Assembly (NCBI GenBank): GCA_020442185.1
Contig: JAGRKS010000056.1
Coordinates: forward strand, 1 to 64,000
Reading direction: 5' to 3'
DNA from: Hyphomicrobiaceae bacterium
Lineage (GTDB): Bacteria; Pseudomonadota; Alphaproteobacteria; Rhizobiales; Hyphomicrobiaceae
DNA: 64,000 bases
Part shown: piece after piece, positions 53,451-63,457 of the stretch
Layout of the letters: each line of letters begins with the position of its first letter
How positions within the stretch are numbered: position 1 is the first letter of the stretch
The notes under the pieces: model-generated
The model's input: only the letters and a program-made list of their open reading frames with translations
Told to the model about the DNA's origin: nothing
Databases searched by the model: none
Program-made: the position numbers and the translations under genes

Positions 53451-54056
53451 ATGTCGAAGAAGATTGCAGGACCCGAGATTGAACGGCTGGTGCAGCTCCT
53501 CTCACGGCTGCCGGGGCTTGGGCCGCGCTCCGCGCGCAAGGCTGCTCTCGCGCTCATCAAGCGACGTGTCGAACTCCTCGTCCCGCTGGCCTCGGCGCTT
53601 GCCGACGCGGTTGATAAGATCGTCGTCTGCCCGGATTGCGGCAACGTCGATACGCTCTCCCCGTGCAGCATCTGCCGCGATGAACGCCGCGACCGCTCGT
53701 TGATCGTCGTCGTCGAGGAGGTTGGTGATCTTTGGGCGCTCGAACGCGCGAGCGTCATCAATGCCAGCTACCATGTGCTCGGCGGGCATCTCTCGCCACT
53801 CGATGGCATTGGCCCGGATCGTCTGAACATCGCGCGGCTCGTCGAGCGCGCTTCGGCGGCTCACGTTACGGAGGTGCTGTTGGCGCTGAACGCGACAGTT
53901 GAAGGTCAATCGACCGCGCACTACCTGACCGATCAGCTGTCGTCTTGCGATGTCGCCGTTTCGCGGCTGGCACAGGGCGTGCCGATGGGGGGCGAACTCG
54001 ACTATCTCGACGAGGGTACCCTTGCCGCTGCGATCAAGTCTCGCAAGCGGATGTGA
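53451..54056 (+). CDS. recR: recombination mediator RecR
   Basis: 201 residues. N-terminal HhH region ([17 protein letters not shown]), zinc finger with CPDCG near 62 and CSIC near 74, a Toprim domain ([17 protein letters not shown] near 84) and a C-terminal Walker-like segment ([20 protein letters not shown] near 178). Acts with RecFO to load RecA at gaps. Terminal gene of the dnaX block. Confidence 0.96.
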   Translation: MSKKIAGPEIERLVQLLSRLPGLGPRSARKAALALIKRRVELLVPLASALADAVDKIVVCPDCGNVDTLSPCSICRDERRDRSLIVVVEEVGDLWALERASVINASYHVLGGHLSPLDGIGPDRLNIARLVERASAAHVTEVLLALNATVEGQSTAHYLTDQLSSCDVAVSRLAQGVPMGGELDYLDEGTLAAAIKSRKRM

Positions 54057-54544
54057 TCCGCAGGTTCGCGCACCTAGTTCCCACGGCTTCGCCGCGTCGA
54101 GCGGTCATGTGAATATCACGCGTGGAGCGATCCGTGCTCGCCGCGTCCGCGTTCTAGCTGCAGTTGGCGGATCGTGTCGGCCGTACGAGGATGTGCTGGG
54201 TGGTTCGTCCTGTCGCACGGGCTCGTGCTGACACAGACTGTTCTGGTCGTGTGTTGCCGTAGGATGCGGTTCCGTGTGAATGGAAACGGCACTAGTGTTC
54301 CGTCTCCGACACTTGGTTCCCCTTGCAGCACCCGATCGACTAGGTTTCGGAGACATATGGAACACGAGCCACTCTATGATTCGAGTGTTGCTTTTGTCAC
54401 CAACGCTTGGCAGGCCACCTTGCAGCAACCGGGGACCAAGCGTTATTGACGCGGCACTAGCGGGCCAGGATGTCCGTCTCACGGAAATATTGCAAGGCTG
54501 GCAGCGGTTGAGACCAGCGCTCGACGACGACCGAAAGTTTCCCG
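54057..54544. other. gap without a supported gene
   Basis: 488 bases between recR and the MATE gene. Short frames are open but none is convincing. A 10-bp inverted repeat CAACGCTTGG (54401-54410) and CCAAGCGTTA (54436-54445) is present; it may be a weak hairpin or operator. The sequence looks less codon-like and slightly lower in GC than its flanks. Confidence 0.5.
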
Positions 54545-55927
54545 ATGGATATCCCCGTCCCGTCAACGCCTCCCTCGCGCCCGGTTCGTCCGCCGCGCCA
54601 ACAGCCGGTATTCATCCAGGGCTCGCTGCTGCGCCACATCCTGGTGATGTCGGGAACTGGCGCGGTGGGTCTCATGGCGATTTTCGTCGGTGACCTCGCC
54701 AACATCTTCTTCTTGAGCCGCCTCAACGACGAAGCGATCGTCGCCGCGATCGGTTACGCCAGTTCGATACAGTTCCTGACGATCTCGATCGGCATCGGTC
54801 TCGCGATCGCTGCATCTGCTCTCGTCGCGCCGGCGCTCGGGGGCGGTCGGCGCACGCGGGCGCGGCGCCTTTCGGTCAACGCCCACCTCTGGACGTTCGT
54901 CGTTTCGTCGCTGTTGGCGCTCGGTGTCTGGCTCGCCATCGACCCGCTGCTGACCTTGTTCGGCGCGAGCGGCCGCACGAAGGATCTTGCGAGTTCGTAT
55001 CTCTCGATACTCGTGCCCTTCCTGCCGCTGCTGGCGGTGGCCATGACGTCCGCGGCGGTTTTGCGGTCCGCCGGCGATGCGCGCCGCGCGATGTACGTCA
55101 CGTTGATCGGCGCCATCGTCAACACGCTGCTCGATCCGATCTTCATCTTCGCCTTCGGGCTCGGCATCGAAGGCGCCGCCATCGCTTCGGCCATCTCGCG
55201 GCTCGCCGTCATCAGCGTCGGGCTCTACGGCGTCATCCGGGTCCATGGGCTTGTAACGCGCCCCCGCCCGCGTCCGTTCGTCTCTGACGCCATGCCACTC
55301 GCGGCCGTCGCATTGCCTGCCGTCTTGACGAACGTCGCGACGCCGTTCGCCAACGCTTACGTCACGATGTCGATGGCGGCGCACGGAGATAGCGCCGTTG
55401 CCGGCTGGGCGATCATCGGGCGTATTCTGCCTGTGGCATTCGGTGCGATCTATGCGCTGTCGGGGTCGATTGGACCGATTGTCGGCCAGAACCACGGTGC
55501 TGGTCGTCCTGACCGGATGCGCGAGGCGTTCACGCTGTCTCTCGCGGTCACGGCGGCGTTCACGTGTCTCGCCTGGCTCGCTCTCGCGATCTCGGCCGAT
55601 TGGGTCGTCGCGATGTTCCGCGTCTCCGGCGAGGCGGCCGATCTGATCCGCTTGTTCTGCCGCTGGCTGGCGCCGTTGTTCGTCTTTCTCGGCGCATTGT
55701 TCGTTTCGAATGCCGTATTCAACACGCTGCAGCGCGCGCACTATTCGGCGCTGCTCAACTGGGGTCGCGCGACGATCGGCACCATACCGTTTGTCGTTCT
55801 CGGAAGCCGCTACTGGGGCGCGCCGGGCGTGCTGGTCGGCAACATGATCGGTGGAATACTCTTTGGCTGCCTCAGTATCGTCTTGTGCTTCGGTGTAATC
55901 GCGTGGCTGTATCCCGACGATCGATGA
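54545..55927 (+). CDS. MATE-family efflux transporter
   Basis: 460 residues with twelve predicted helices in two related halves: opening LRHILVMSGTGAVGLMAIFVGDLANIFFLS and second-half start AVALPAVLTNVATPFANAYVTMSMA (both split). Sequence such as GVGxAxxxxVGQNxGAG appears as SGSIGPIVGQNHGAGRPDR near 310. Drug or metabolite efflux coupled to H+ or Na+. The N-terminal 25 residues are Pro-rich. First gene of the accessory region. Confidence 0.92.
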   Translation: MDIPVPSTPPSRPVRPPRQQPVFIQGSLLRHILVMSGTGAVGLMAIFVGDLANIFFLSRLNDEAIVAAIGYASSIQFLTISIGIGLAIAASALVAPALGGGRRTRARRLSVNAHLWTFVVSSLLALGVWLAIDPLLTLFGASGRTKDLASSYLSILVPFLPLLAVAMTSAAVLRSAGDARRAMYVTLIGAIVNTLLDPIFIFAFGLGIEGAAIASAISRLAVISVGLYGVIRVHGLVTRPRPRPFVSDAMPLAAVALPAVLTNVATPFANAYVTMSMAAHGDSAVAGWAIIGRILPVAFGAIYALSGSIGPIVGQNHGAGRPDRMREAFTLSLAVTAAFTCLAWLALAISADWVVAMFRVSGEAADLIRLFCRWLAPLFVFLGALFVSNAVFNTLQRAHYSALLNWGRATIGTIPFVVLGSRYWGAPGVLVGNMIGGILFGCLSIVLCFGVIAWLYPDDR

Positions 55928-56099
55928 AGCGCTGCGTACCGCTCCGCACGCGCCGCATGATCGGAAGCGGTCGCGGCGCGGTCGTCAGCAAGGGGGCTTC
56001 GGGAGCACACAGAAATGCACCAAGAAATCCAGACTCCAGGCTTGCGGCGCGCCGTTCTATCCGCGTCCCGCTTCGCCGCCATTGCCGTGGCCAGCTGAC

Positions 56100-57245
56100 A
56101 TGCGCAAGCCGCTGGTCGTCTCCGGTCCTCCGCGGCGCGTCGCGATCGTCGCGGCATCGGCGCGCAGTCTTGCGGTATTGCGCGGACCGTTGATCGAGAC
56201 GCTCGTCAGGCGCGGCATCGCAGTACTCTGCATCGCGCCGCAATTCACGACAGATGACGAAGCACGTCTTGCAGCGCTCGGTGCCGAACGCGAAGCCTTC
56301 GACTCCGAGCCAGGCGGCCCGAGGATGCTGCGCGACTGGCGCGTCTCCCGGTCGCTCGCTGAAATCTTCAAGCGCTGGCAAGCTGACGCCGTCATTGCAC
56401 AGTCGGGGCGGCTTATGTGCCTCGCCCTGATTGCCGGGCGCGGGTGCGGCGTCGGGCGTTGTCTCGCACTGGTCAACGAGTTGCCGATCGGGAGTGCTGA
56501 TAAAACTGTCAGCGCAGCGACCGAACGCATACCCGAGCGGCTGTTGGCAAAGGCATTTGCTGCGGCCGATGTCGTCGTGTTCCACAACCGCGATCAGCTT
56601 CGGCAGATCGAGCGCGCGGCGTTGCTGCCGCCCGGGGTCAAATCGCATGTCGTCGCTGGGGCGGGCGTCGATCTCGCGCACGTCACCGCGATGCCGCTGC
56701 CCGGAGCGGCTGATGGCATCGCCTTCCTCATGATTTCCACACTCGATCTGAGCCGGGGCGTGCTCGACTATTGCGCAGCGGCGCGTTCGCTTGCGCAACG
56801 CGCCCCCAATGCGCGATTTCGGCTAGCGGGACCAGCGGGCACCGGCCCGACGGGCCTCAGTCCTGATGCGCTCAAGCCTTTCTCCGACGTGGTGACGTTC
56901 GCAGGTCCGCTGGCCGACGTTCGCCCGGCTCTCGCGGACTGCCATGTGTTCGTCTATCCCTCGCACGGTGAGGGCATGCCGCGCGCCATCCTCGAGGCAC
57001 TGGCAGCGGGCCGCCCGGTCATTACGACCACGACACCCGGCTGCCGCGACACGGTCGATGATCGCGTCAATGGCTGTCTCGTCGCGCCGGGCGATGTCGA
57101 AGGCCTCGATGCTGCCATGGCGAGCTTTTTGAAGCGGCCGGATCTACTGCCGGCGATGTCGCGCGCGAGCCGCCTCAAGGCGGAGCGCCATTTCGACCAG
57201 CGCCGTGTGCTCGAGACGATCACCGCGGCGATCGGCCTCGGTTGA
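56100..57245 (+). CDS. glycosyltransferase family 4 (GT-B) protein
   Basis: 381 residues from ATG 56100. The C-terminal Rossmann domain has the retaining GT4 signature: FVYPSHGEGMPRAILEALAAGRPVITT near 284-311 (split; EX7E with Glu in GEGMPR and LEAL) and GCRDTVDDRVNGCLVAPGD near 313. The N-terminal domain is poorly conserved. Resembles enzymes of capsule or O-antigen assembly that add a hexose or N-acetylhexosamine to a lipid-linked acceptor. Stops 9 bp before the convergent RimB-RimK-like gene. Confidence 0.88.
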   Translation: MRKPLVVSGPPRRVAIVAASARSLAVLRGPLIETLVRRGIAVLCIAPQFTTDDEARLAALGAEREAFDSEPGGPRMLRDWRVSRSLAEIFKRWQADAVIAQSGRLMCLALIAGRGCGVGRCLALVNELPIGSADKTVSAATERIPERLLAKAFAAADVVVFHNRDQLRQIERAALLPPGVKSHVVAGAGVDLAHVTAMPLPGAADGIAFLMISTLDLSRGVLDYCAAARSLAQRAPNARFRLAGPAGTGPTGLSPDALKPFSDVVTFAGPLADVRPALADCHVFVYPSHGEGMPRAILEALAAGRPVITTTTPGCRDTVDDRVNGCLVAPGDVEGLDAAMASFLKRPDLLPAMSRASRLKAERHFDQRRVLETITAAIGLG

Positions 57246-57254
57246 TGCGGCAGT

Positions 57255-58469
57255 TCAGCCGGATGTGGCCTCAGGTTCGTTGCGGCGAATCCAGGATCGC
57301 ACATGGGCTTCGGCATCGGCGATCACGTGCTTCTCGGCCGAAACGCCGGCTATGCTCGCAAATCGCGACAATGGCGGCACCGCTGAAACACCGGCGACGA
57401 GGAAGCTTTCCGCTTGTGTCACGATGTCGATCGCAGCGAGGCGCAGGCCGAGCGCACGCGCGGCACGCAACGCCAGCTTTCGCGCTTCCTTCCCCGGTGG
57501 CTCCTCCATCGCCTTGAAGACGCCGCGCCGGTTTTCAATAGCGGCAACGACGGTGCGTCCGACGACGAGCATCGTGATGCGTCGTGCCGGTTCGGTGCGC
57601 CCAAGTGCGTCGCTCGCGCCATCCTCGCCGACACGGGCGGGGCCGGTGGTCGCAATGCCGTTCAGTGCGAGATGTTGGCGCAAGTGGAGCGCGTGTGCGA
57701 GACGATCGAGCGCGTCGGCGGAATTGAGGGCGTACGAACCCATCAGCTCGAGTTGCCGCAGGATCGAACGGGCATAGGCGCTCGAGCCGCCGCCGATCCG
57801 CGGGATGACGGCATCGAAGTGCGGCAGCGGTAGCTTGTCGATGCGGCAGCCGGGAGAGGCGCCGTCGAAGGTCATCTCCATGCGGGCGAGATCGAGTGTC
57901 TCGACGACATGCCCGCGTTCCGACGCGATTCGTGCGAGCCGGCTTGGTCCGCGTGCCGTCGGACGTCGCGTGAGGATGGCCATGCGGAGGGAACGATGCA
58001 CGGGATCGCGCCGCGGCAGCTGGCGGTACTGCAGGTATGAGAGCCTGCGCTGCCGGAACGACGATGTCGGGTCGACGAACATATCCTCGGCGATCGCCTG
58101 CCGACCGATCAGCATGCGATAGGCCATCGTCTCGCGGTTGGTCAGCGTAATCTCGACGGGCCATGTTCGCTCGCCCATCTGTATTGGTGTCGCGATGACG
58201 TAGCGGCGTTCTCGCTCGCCGTTGGAACTCGTGACCTCGCGGCGGCCGATCACCGGGGCCGAGCATGTAATCTCGATGTCGGTGCGCCCCCCGATTGGAT
58301 AGACCGAGAAGCGCACGAGCGGCGCATCGATCGGTCCGAACGGCTCGATCAGGTGGGCGTGCAGCGCGGACGTGCGCGCGCCGGTGTCGATCTTGGCCTT
58401 GACGGCGGGTAGGCCGAGTTCGGGCAGCGAAACCCATTCTTCCCAGCCGATGATGAACGGTGCCGGCAT
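57255..58469 (-). CDS. RimB-like retropepsin domain fused to a degenerate RimK-like ATP-grasp domain
   Basis: 404 residues from ATG 58469. Residues 1-150 form a RimB-type aspartic-protease-like domain (KIDTGARTSALHA near 25, MLIGRQAI near 120). Residues 160-260 match the RimK N-terminal region (MAILTRRPTARGPSRL, LPHFDAVIPRIGGG, LELMGSYALNSADALDRLAHALHLRQHL, split). The central ATP-grasp lobe that follows in RimK (PLVVKLVEGTQG ... LVQEYI) is missing, roughly 60 residues, and the metal motif VMEVNASPGLEG reads LVAGVSAVPPLSRF. It therefore should not ligate glutamate. The RimB half looks intact. Function may be proteolytic or regulatory on ribosomal protein S6-type tails. Confidence 0.8.
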   Translation of the reverse strand: MPAPFIIGWEEWVSLPELGLPAVKAKIDTGARTSALHAHLIEPFGPIDAPLVRFSVYPIGGRTDIEITCSAPVIGRREVTSSNGERERRYVIATPIQMGERTWPVEITLTNRETMAYRMLIGRQAIAEDMFVDPTSSFRQRRLSYLQYRQLPRRDPVHRSLRMAILTRRPTARGPSRLARIASERGHVVETLDLARMEMTFDGASPGCRIDKLPLPHFDAVIPRIGGGSSAYARSILRQLELMGSYALNSADALDRLAHALHLRQHLALNGIATTGPARVGEDGASDALGRTEPARRITMLVVGRTVVAAIENRRGVFKAMEEPPGKEARKLALRAARALGLRLAAIDIVTQAESFLVAGVSAVPPLSRFASIAGVSAEKHVIADAEAHVRSWIRRNEPEATSG

Positions 58470-58900
58470 GGCTTGCCGCTTCCTCCGAGGCAACCCTGTT
58501 CCGCCACGTGTGGCGTCGCGTCATAGTTGACCGACGGTGCGGCGAGGTTGGTGTCAACTATGGCGCGAAAAGCGCCACACGAAATCCAATATGTTGCTCG
58601 TGGCCCTGATGTCTCGCCAAAATCGGTAGCGGGTGGGGCGCTGATGCGATTTTGGCGTGACGGGACACGAGCCAATTCGATGCCCGCCGGCAGTGCGGCG
58701 GGGCAATGCGGGACGCACCGCTGAGGTTTGCGCTTCTGTGCCGGGCTATCTATATCGTATGGGCGACGTCGGTGGGCGAATATCGCTCGAGCAGCGTTCC
58801 TCCCGCGCGGCCGGTTTTCGGTCGGCATTGGCGGACGCCGGCACGGAACCGGCTTGGCGACGTCAGGCGCAGGGATGCGATACGCTTATTGGGGCTTTGT

Positions 58901-59635
58901 GTGCGAAGCGGGAAGACAATCGGCTGCGTCATCCCGGCGATGAACGAAGCGGCAGCCATCGGCCGCGTCGTCGCCGGCATTCCCGGCTGGGTCGATCATA
59001 TCGTTGTGGCCGACAACGGTTCGGTCGACGGAACCGACGACGTCGCGCGTACGGCCGGAGCAACCGTCGTCTACGAGCCGCACGTGGGCTATGGCGCCGC
59101 TTGCCTGGCCGGGATCAACGCCCTGCCGGATGTCGATGTGGTCGTGTTTCTCGACGGCGATCTTTCCGACGATCCAGACGACATGGCGGCGCTTGTCGAC
59201 CCGATTGCATCGGGCTCGTTCCAGTTTGTCGTCGGTTCGCGGGTGCGCGGGGTTGTCGAGGCGGGCGCCTTGACGCCGCAGCAGCGATTCGGGAACTGGC
59301 TTGCGACCGGCCTGATACGTCGGATATGGGGAGCGGAGTTCACCGATCTCGGGCCGTTCCGGGCGATCGAACGCGATGCCCTGAGGCGCCTCCAGATGTC
59401 CGACCGGACGTTCGGCTGGACGGTCGAGATGCAGATCAAGGCGGTGCGCACCGGTCTCTCGTTCTGCGAGGTTCCGGTCGCCTATCGCCGCCGCGTCGGT
59501 ACGTCGAAGATTTCCGGGACGGTTGGCGGCAGCTTGCGCGCTGGCGCCAAGATCCTGTCGATGATCGCGCGCGAGGCGCTCAGGCCGAACTCGGGCCGGA
59601 ACGAAGAGGTATCGCGTCAGCGGGGGGGGCGCTGA
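58901..59635 (+). CDS. glycosyltransferase family 2 (DPM1-like)
   Basis: 244 residues from GTG 58901, selected because the catalytic fold begins at TIGCVIPAMNEAAAIG; the frame is open for 65 codons further upstream without homology. Motifs: VVADNGSVDGT near 32, the metal-binding DGDLSDDP near 84 and FTDLGPFRAIER near 147. Unlike the GT2 near 8 kb it lacks C-terminal membrane helices. Probably makes a polyprenyl-phosphate hexose or transfers to a lipid-linked glycan. Context with GT4, AsnB and OpgC suggests a surface or periplasmic glycan. Confidence 0.82.
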   Translation: MRSGKTIGCVIPAMNEAAAIGRVVAGIPGWVDHIVVADNGSVDGTDDVARTAGATVVYEPHVGYGAACLAGINALPDVDVVVFLDGDLSDDPDDMAALVDPIASGSFQFVVGSRVRGVVEAGALTPQQRFGNWLATGLIRRIWGAEFTDLGPFRAIERDALRRLQMSDRTFGWTVEMQIKAVRTGLSFCEVPVAYRRRVGTSKISGTVGGSLRAGAKILSMIAREALRPNSGRNEEVSRQRGGR

Positions 59636-59731
59636 GCTGTTTGCCCGCCGTTCATATCCATATCCCCAATTGACCGACGATCGGCGCTCGCCGATGTCGT
59701 CGGTCTGCGGTCGATACCTGATCGGGCGCCT

Positions 59732-61771
59732 TCAACTCGCCGGTTCGGCGAAGTCTTCGTCGTGCCAGGCGAGCGCATCGGGACCGTTGGCAACGCCAGC
59801 TAGCGTTTTCCAGTCGGGCAGATCGGCGAGCGTTGGATCGATGAACGTATGATGCCAGAGCTGTGTCGCGACGACAGCGACCAGACCGAGTTCCATCGAG
59901 CTGCGACGATAGAGCGTGCTCGAAAGTCGAGCGTACTCGCGCTTCCAGCGGTGTACCGCGTCGACGTCGAAGTAGCCGGTCTTCTCGAGCGACTCGCGGC
60001 TCAGAAGCTGGTCCACATAGTCGAGGCGTGTATCGAGAAAGAAGCCGTCGAGTGGTGCGCGGAACATGCCCTTCTTGCGCCAGGCGACCTCCTTCGGCAG
60101 CCAGCGTTCTGCGACGACGCGCAACAGGTACTTCTCGCGCAGGCCGCGCAGCTTCCAATCGGGATGCAGCTTGGCGGTGTAGTCGAAGACGTCCTCGTCG
60201 AGAAACGGATAGCGCACCTCGACCGACTGGCTCATCGCAATGCGATCGCCCTTGAAGCTCAAGAGCTGCCCGGCAAGATGAACGCGACCTCCCCAGTAGA
60301 TCGCCTTGTTGATCGGGTGCCATCGCTCGACGCGGTCCAGATCAGGCTCGAGGACGCCATAGGGGTCGTGATCCGTCAGCCGGGCGAGCATGTCCTTGCT
60401 GAAGAAGCGGAACCGCGAAACGTTCAGAAGCCCATAGAAATCGTGGAACGCGTTGTGCCCGCCCGCGGACCGATCCAGCTTTTCGATGTAGCGTACGGCA
60501 TCGTCGTCGAAACCGAGCCAGGTCTTCAGGCGATTGCGAGCGAACTTGTCGAATGCCCCGCCGGAAATGCTGCCGAGTGTCCCGAGTACGCGGTTGATCT
60601 TGTACCAGGGGTAGCCCGCGAGCCACTCGTCGGAGCCCTCGCCCGTCAGCGCAACCTTGTAGCCTTCTTCCCGGACACGGCGCGCGAGCATCATCAATGC
60701 CGTGCACGATGTGTCGGTGACGGGCGATTCGGCCGCCAGAAGCAGCGACTGATAGGAGTTGACGATGTCCTCGGACCCGCACGGCACGACAAAGGGGTCG
60801 GCGGCGATGTGCTTCGACACGATGGCGGCCTGAGGCGTTTCATCGAGCTCCTTGTCGAGGATCTTGACGGTGAATGTCGGCGGCGCACGTCCGAGGATCT
60901 TGGTTGCCATCGCGACGACCATGCTCGAATCGACACCGCCGCTCAGGTACGAGACGACCGGCACGTCGGCCCTGAGCCGTCGCTTGACCGCCGCGTGCAG
61001 CACCTCCTCGAGCCCGTCGGCGAGCTGCTTTTCCGTGCCGGCAAGCCCCGCGTCGCCGGCGTCGGGAAAATCCATCGTCCAGTAGGCTCGCTCGGCGATC
61101 GTGGCGCGTTCGCCGTTCCGCCCTAGCTTGATCGACAGGAAGCGTCCCGGCTGCAGCAGCGAGATTCCCTCGAAACACGTGACGGGTGCGGGGACGGCAA
61201 GGAAATTGAAGAGCTGGTCGATGCCGCGGCGATCCGGCTTTGCTTCGACCAGCCCCGACATCAAGATCGCCTTGACTTCCGATCCGAACACCAACCACTC
61301 CGTGCCGAACTTCTCGACAACGGCCCAGTAGAGCGGGCAGATGCCGAAGCGGTCTCGGGCGAGGACGATCTGGCGGCGACGTTGATCGAGGAGCGCGAAC
61401 GCGAACTGGCCGCGCAGCGTCGCCAGCATGTCCTCCTTGTGATCCTCCCAGAGATGCGGAAGGATCTCGGTATCGGCGTGCGTCTTGAATGTGTGACCGG
61501 CAGCCTGCAGCTGTTCGCGCCGCTCGACATAGTCGAACATCTCACCGTTGTAGACGACCGCGACGTTTTGATCCTCGTTGAAAATGGGCTGCTGGCCGTC
61601 CTCGAGGCCGACGATGCTGAGACGACGCGCGGCAAATCCAATCGAAGGCCGCCTGAGATATCCCTCCTCGTCCGGGCCACGATGCGTAATGGCGCTGGCC
61701 ATTCGCGACAGCACTTCAGGCGATGGCGAGCGGCCGGTTCTGAGGTCGATGACGCCGGCAATTCCGCACAT
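59732..61771 (-). CDS. asnB: asparagine synthase (glutamine-hydrolysing)-type amidotransferase
   Basis: 679 residues. Processed or direct N-terminal Cys2 (MCGIAGV) of the class II glutaminase, with RLSIVGLEDGQQP near 50 and YNGEMFDY near 74. The synthetase domain has the PPi loop SYLSGGVDSSM near 262. Longer than E. coli AsnB (554) and similar to amidotransferases encoded in exopolysaccharide or exosortase clusters, which amidate sugars or peptides. Flanked by glycosyltransferase and OpgC genes, so a glycan-modifying role is at least as likely as housekeeping asparagine synthesis. Confidence 0.9.
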   Translation of the reverse strand: MCGIAGVIDLRTGRSPSPEVLSRMASAITHRGPDEEGYLRRPSIGFAARRLSIVGLEDGQQPIFNEDQNVAVVYNGEMFDYVERREQLQAAGHTFKTHADTEILPHLWEDHKEDMLATLRGQFAFALLDQRRRQIVLARDRFGICPLYWAVVEKFGTEWLVFGSEVKAILMSGLVEAKPDRRGIDQLFNFLAVPAPVTCFEGISLLQPGRFLSIKLGRNGERATIAERAYWTMDFPDAGDAGLAGTEKQLADGLEEVLHAAVKRRLRADVPVVSYLSGGVDSSMVVAMATKILGRAPPTFTVKILDKELDETPQAAIVSKHIAADPFVVPCGSEDIVNSYQSLLLAAESPVTDTSCTALMMLARRVREEGYKVALTGEGSDEWLAGYPWYKINRVLGTLGSISGGAFDKFARNRLKTWLGFDDDAVRYIEKLDRSAGGHNAFHDFYGLLNVSRFRFFSKDMLARLTDHDPYGVLEPDLDRVERWHPINKAIYWGGRVHLAGQLLSFKGDRIAMSQSVEVRYPFLDEDVFDYTAKLHPDWKLRGLREKYLLRVVAERWLPKEVAWRKKGMFRAPLDGFFLDTRLDYVDQLLSRESLEKTGYFDVDAVHRWKREYARLSSTLYRRSSMELGLVAVVATQLWHHTFIDPTLADLPDWKTLAGVANGPDALAWHDEDFAEPAS

Positions 61772-62206
61772 GGAGGTTCCCTTCCTTAGTTATTCTCGCG
61801 CCTGCTGCCGCGCGCGGACCACGCCGGATTGCCATTCTGCAACCGATCGATTGGCCCGATACGTTAACCAGATCCGCACGACCTGCCGGTTGCGGACTGG
61901 AGCACGGGTGAACTGGCCTTCGGAGCACCGGTCATCATTTGTCTGCTTATTAGCATGGTCGAACTTCATGGGGCGGCACATAGCACAGCTAGGTGAATGC
62001 GCGGCCAACAAGTTGAAGGTGTGGCTCGGATTGCCGGCGAGCGCTTGAGCGTCAATTGCTTTGCTTAACGATTCAAATACGGGGATGCCGCGGAAAATTC
62101 AGGAGTATCCCGAGCGACGCATGCCACGCGCCACATTGCCGTCGCGTTGGTAGATGCGGGCTTCTCCGGTGCGTATTTTAGGCGCTGTTGGAAATTCCCG
62201 ATGCCG
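61772..62206. other. gap between OpgC and AsnB-like genes
   Basis: 435 bases. It holds the promoter of the leftward AsnB-like gene and the 3' region of opgC. A frame of about 70-150 codons is open on each strand but without support. No clear terminator hairpin is visible. Confidence 0.45.
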
Positions 62207-63457
62207 TCAGGGCGTCATGGCCGGGCGCTGGCTCCCATCGCCGACGACTGCGGTGTCGCGAGACGGTCCGCGGCTGTCTACATCGCTATGCGATGGCAGA
62301 GGATTCCCTTGGACGTGCTTCGCCGCCTGCCAGGGCGAGGCCTTGAAATACGCTGTGACATAGGCCGTCGCCACGAGCCCTGCGAAGCCGATGAGATTGG
62401 TTGCGGTGGTCGTCAGCGGATTGCGGCCGACGACGTCGAGGAAAATGCCTCCGATCTGCGAGAGCACGACGCCTGCCATGAACACGGCCAGGGCCTGCTG
62501 GCCGACCTTGACGCAGACCGCGACGAGTGGCCCTCGCAGTCGCCGGCCGCACTCGCCCGCCGCGATATAGGCGAGGTAGGCGACGCTCAGGAAATGCAGC
62601 ATTCGGCCTGGTCGGAAATTCGTCTTGTCGATGACGGGCCAGAGCGCTTCGTTGCCCTGCTTGAACACCGCGAAGTTGTCGACGAACGGTACGAAAGCGA
62701 ACGGGACGAGTACGACGATGACGAACACTGCCGCCGCGATGAGCCGACGATCTATTGGTGGCGCCGGAATCCAGCCGCGCATGAATGCGAATCCGGCGAA
62801 GAACACGAGTTGCCATGCCAGCGGATTGAAGAACCAAACGTCGGCCTTGCCCGGAGCGGCGGGGAACGCCAGCACGCCTGTGGTTCCGACACACCATACG
62901 AGAATGACGAAAGCGAAAGCGGCGGCGGTGCTATGGCGGCTCGCCAGCATGACGAGCGGTAGCATCGCCAGGATCACGAGATACATCGGCAGGATGTTGA
63001 ACAAGCCGGGGACGAAGGTGAGCGTCATGACGCCGAGGATGTGGGCGGGTGCATCGGGTCCGAAAATTGCGCCGAGGCTCGACTGGCCGGCGATGGTGCC
63101 GCCTGTCTTCAGGAGCTGATCGGCCGCGACGAGCACCGCTGCCGACACGAAGAAGACACCGATGTGCGCCCAGTAGACCTGCCAGCAACGATGTGCGACG
63201 CGGCTGACGCCGGGCACGAAGCCGCGCTCGTCGAAGATCCGGCCGAAGGCGATGGCCGACGCCATGCCGGAGCAGAACACGAAGATTTCGGTTGCGTCGG
63301 AAAAGCCGAAGCGTGCCGGGATATAGTCGGCCCAAGCGTTATAGGGTGTGTGTGCGACGAAGATGATGAACATTCCGAGCCCGCGAAAGAAATCGAGGCG
63401 CACGTCGCGTTGACGATTGCGGACCGGTTCAAATTTGCTGCGTTGATGGGTGGACAT
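62207..63457 (-). CDS. opgC: OpgC-domain membrane acyltransferase
   Basis: 416 residues from ATG 63457 (MSTHQRSKFEPVRNRQRDVRLDFFRGL). About ten membrane helices, with the OpgC opening RDVRLDFFRGLGMFIIFVAH (residues 17-36) and the conserved TEIFVFCSGM near 56. OpgC proteins succinylate periplasmic cyclic or linear beta-glucans; in Hyphomicrobiales they modify osmoregulated glucans. No glucan synthase (ndvB/opgH) is in the window. Downstream is an AsnB-like gene on the same strand. Confidence 0.9.
   Translation of the reverse strand: MSTHQRSKFEPVRNRQRDVRLDFFRGLGMFIIFVAHTPYNAWADYIPARFGFSDATEIFVFCSGMASAIAFGRIFDERGFVPGVSRVAHRCWQVYWAHIGVFFVSAAVLVAADQLLKTGGTIAGQSSLGAIFGPDAPAHILGVMTLTFVPGLFNILPMYLVILAMLPLVMLASRHSTAAAFAFVILVWCVGTTGVLAFPAAPGKADVWFFNPLAWQLVFFAGFAFMRGWIPAPPIDRRLIAAAVFVIVVLVPFAFVPFVDNFAVFKQGNEALWPVIDKTNFRPGRMLHFLSVAYLAYIAAGECGRRLRGPLVAVCVKVGQQALAVFMAGVVLSQIGGIFLDVVGRNPLTTTATNLIGFAGLVATAYVTAYFKASPWQAAKHVQGNPLPSHSDVDSRGPSRDTAVVGDGSQRPAMTP

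Noticed and set aside
54057-54544. Remnant of a mobile element in the gap after recR
   Set aside because: The sequence looks different from its flanks but shows no transposase fragment, no terminal repeats and no target duplication.
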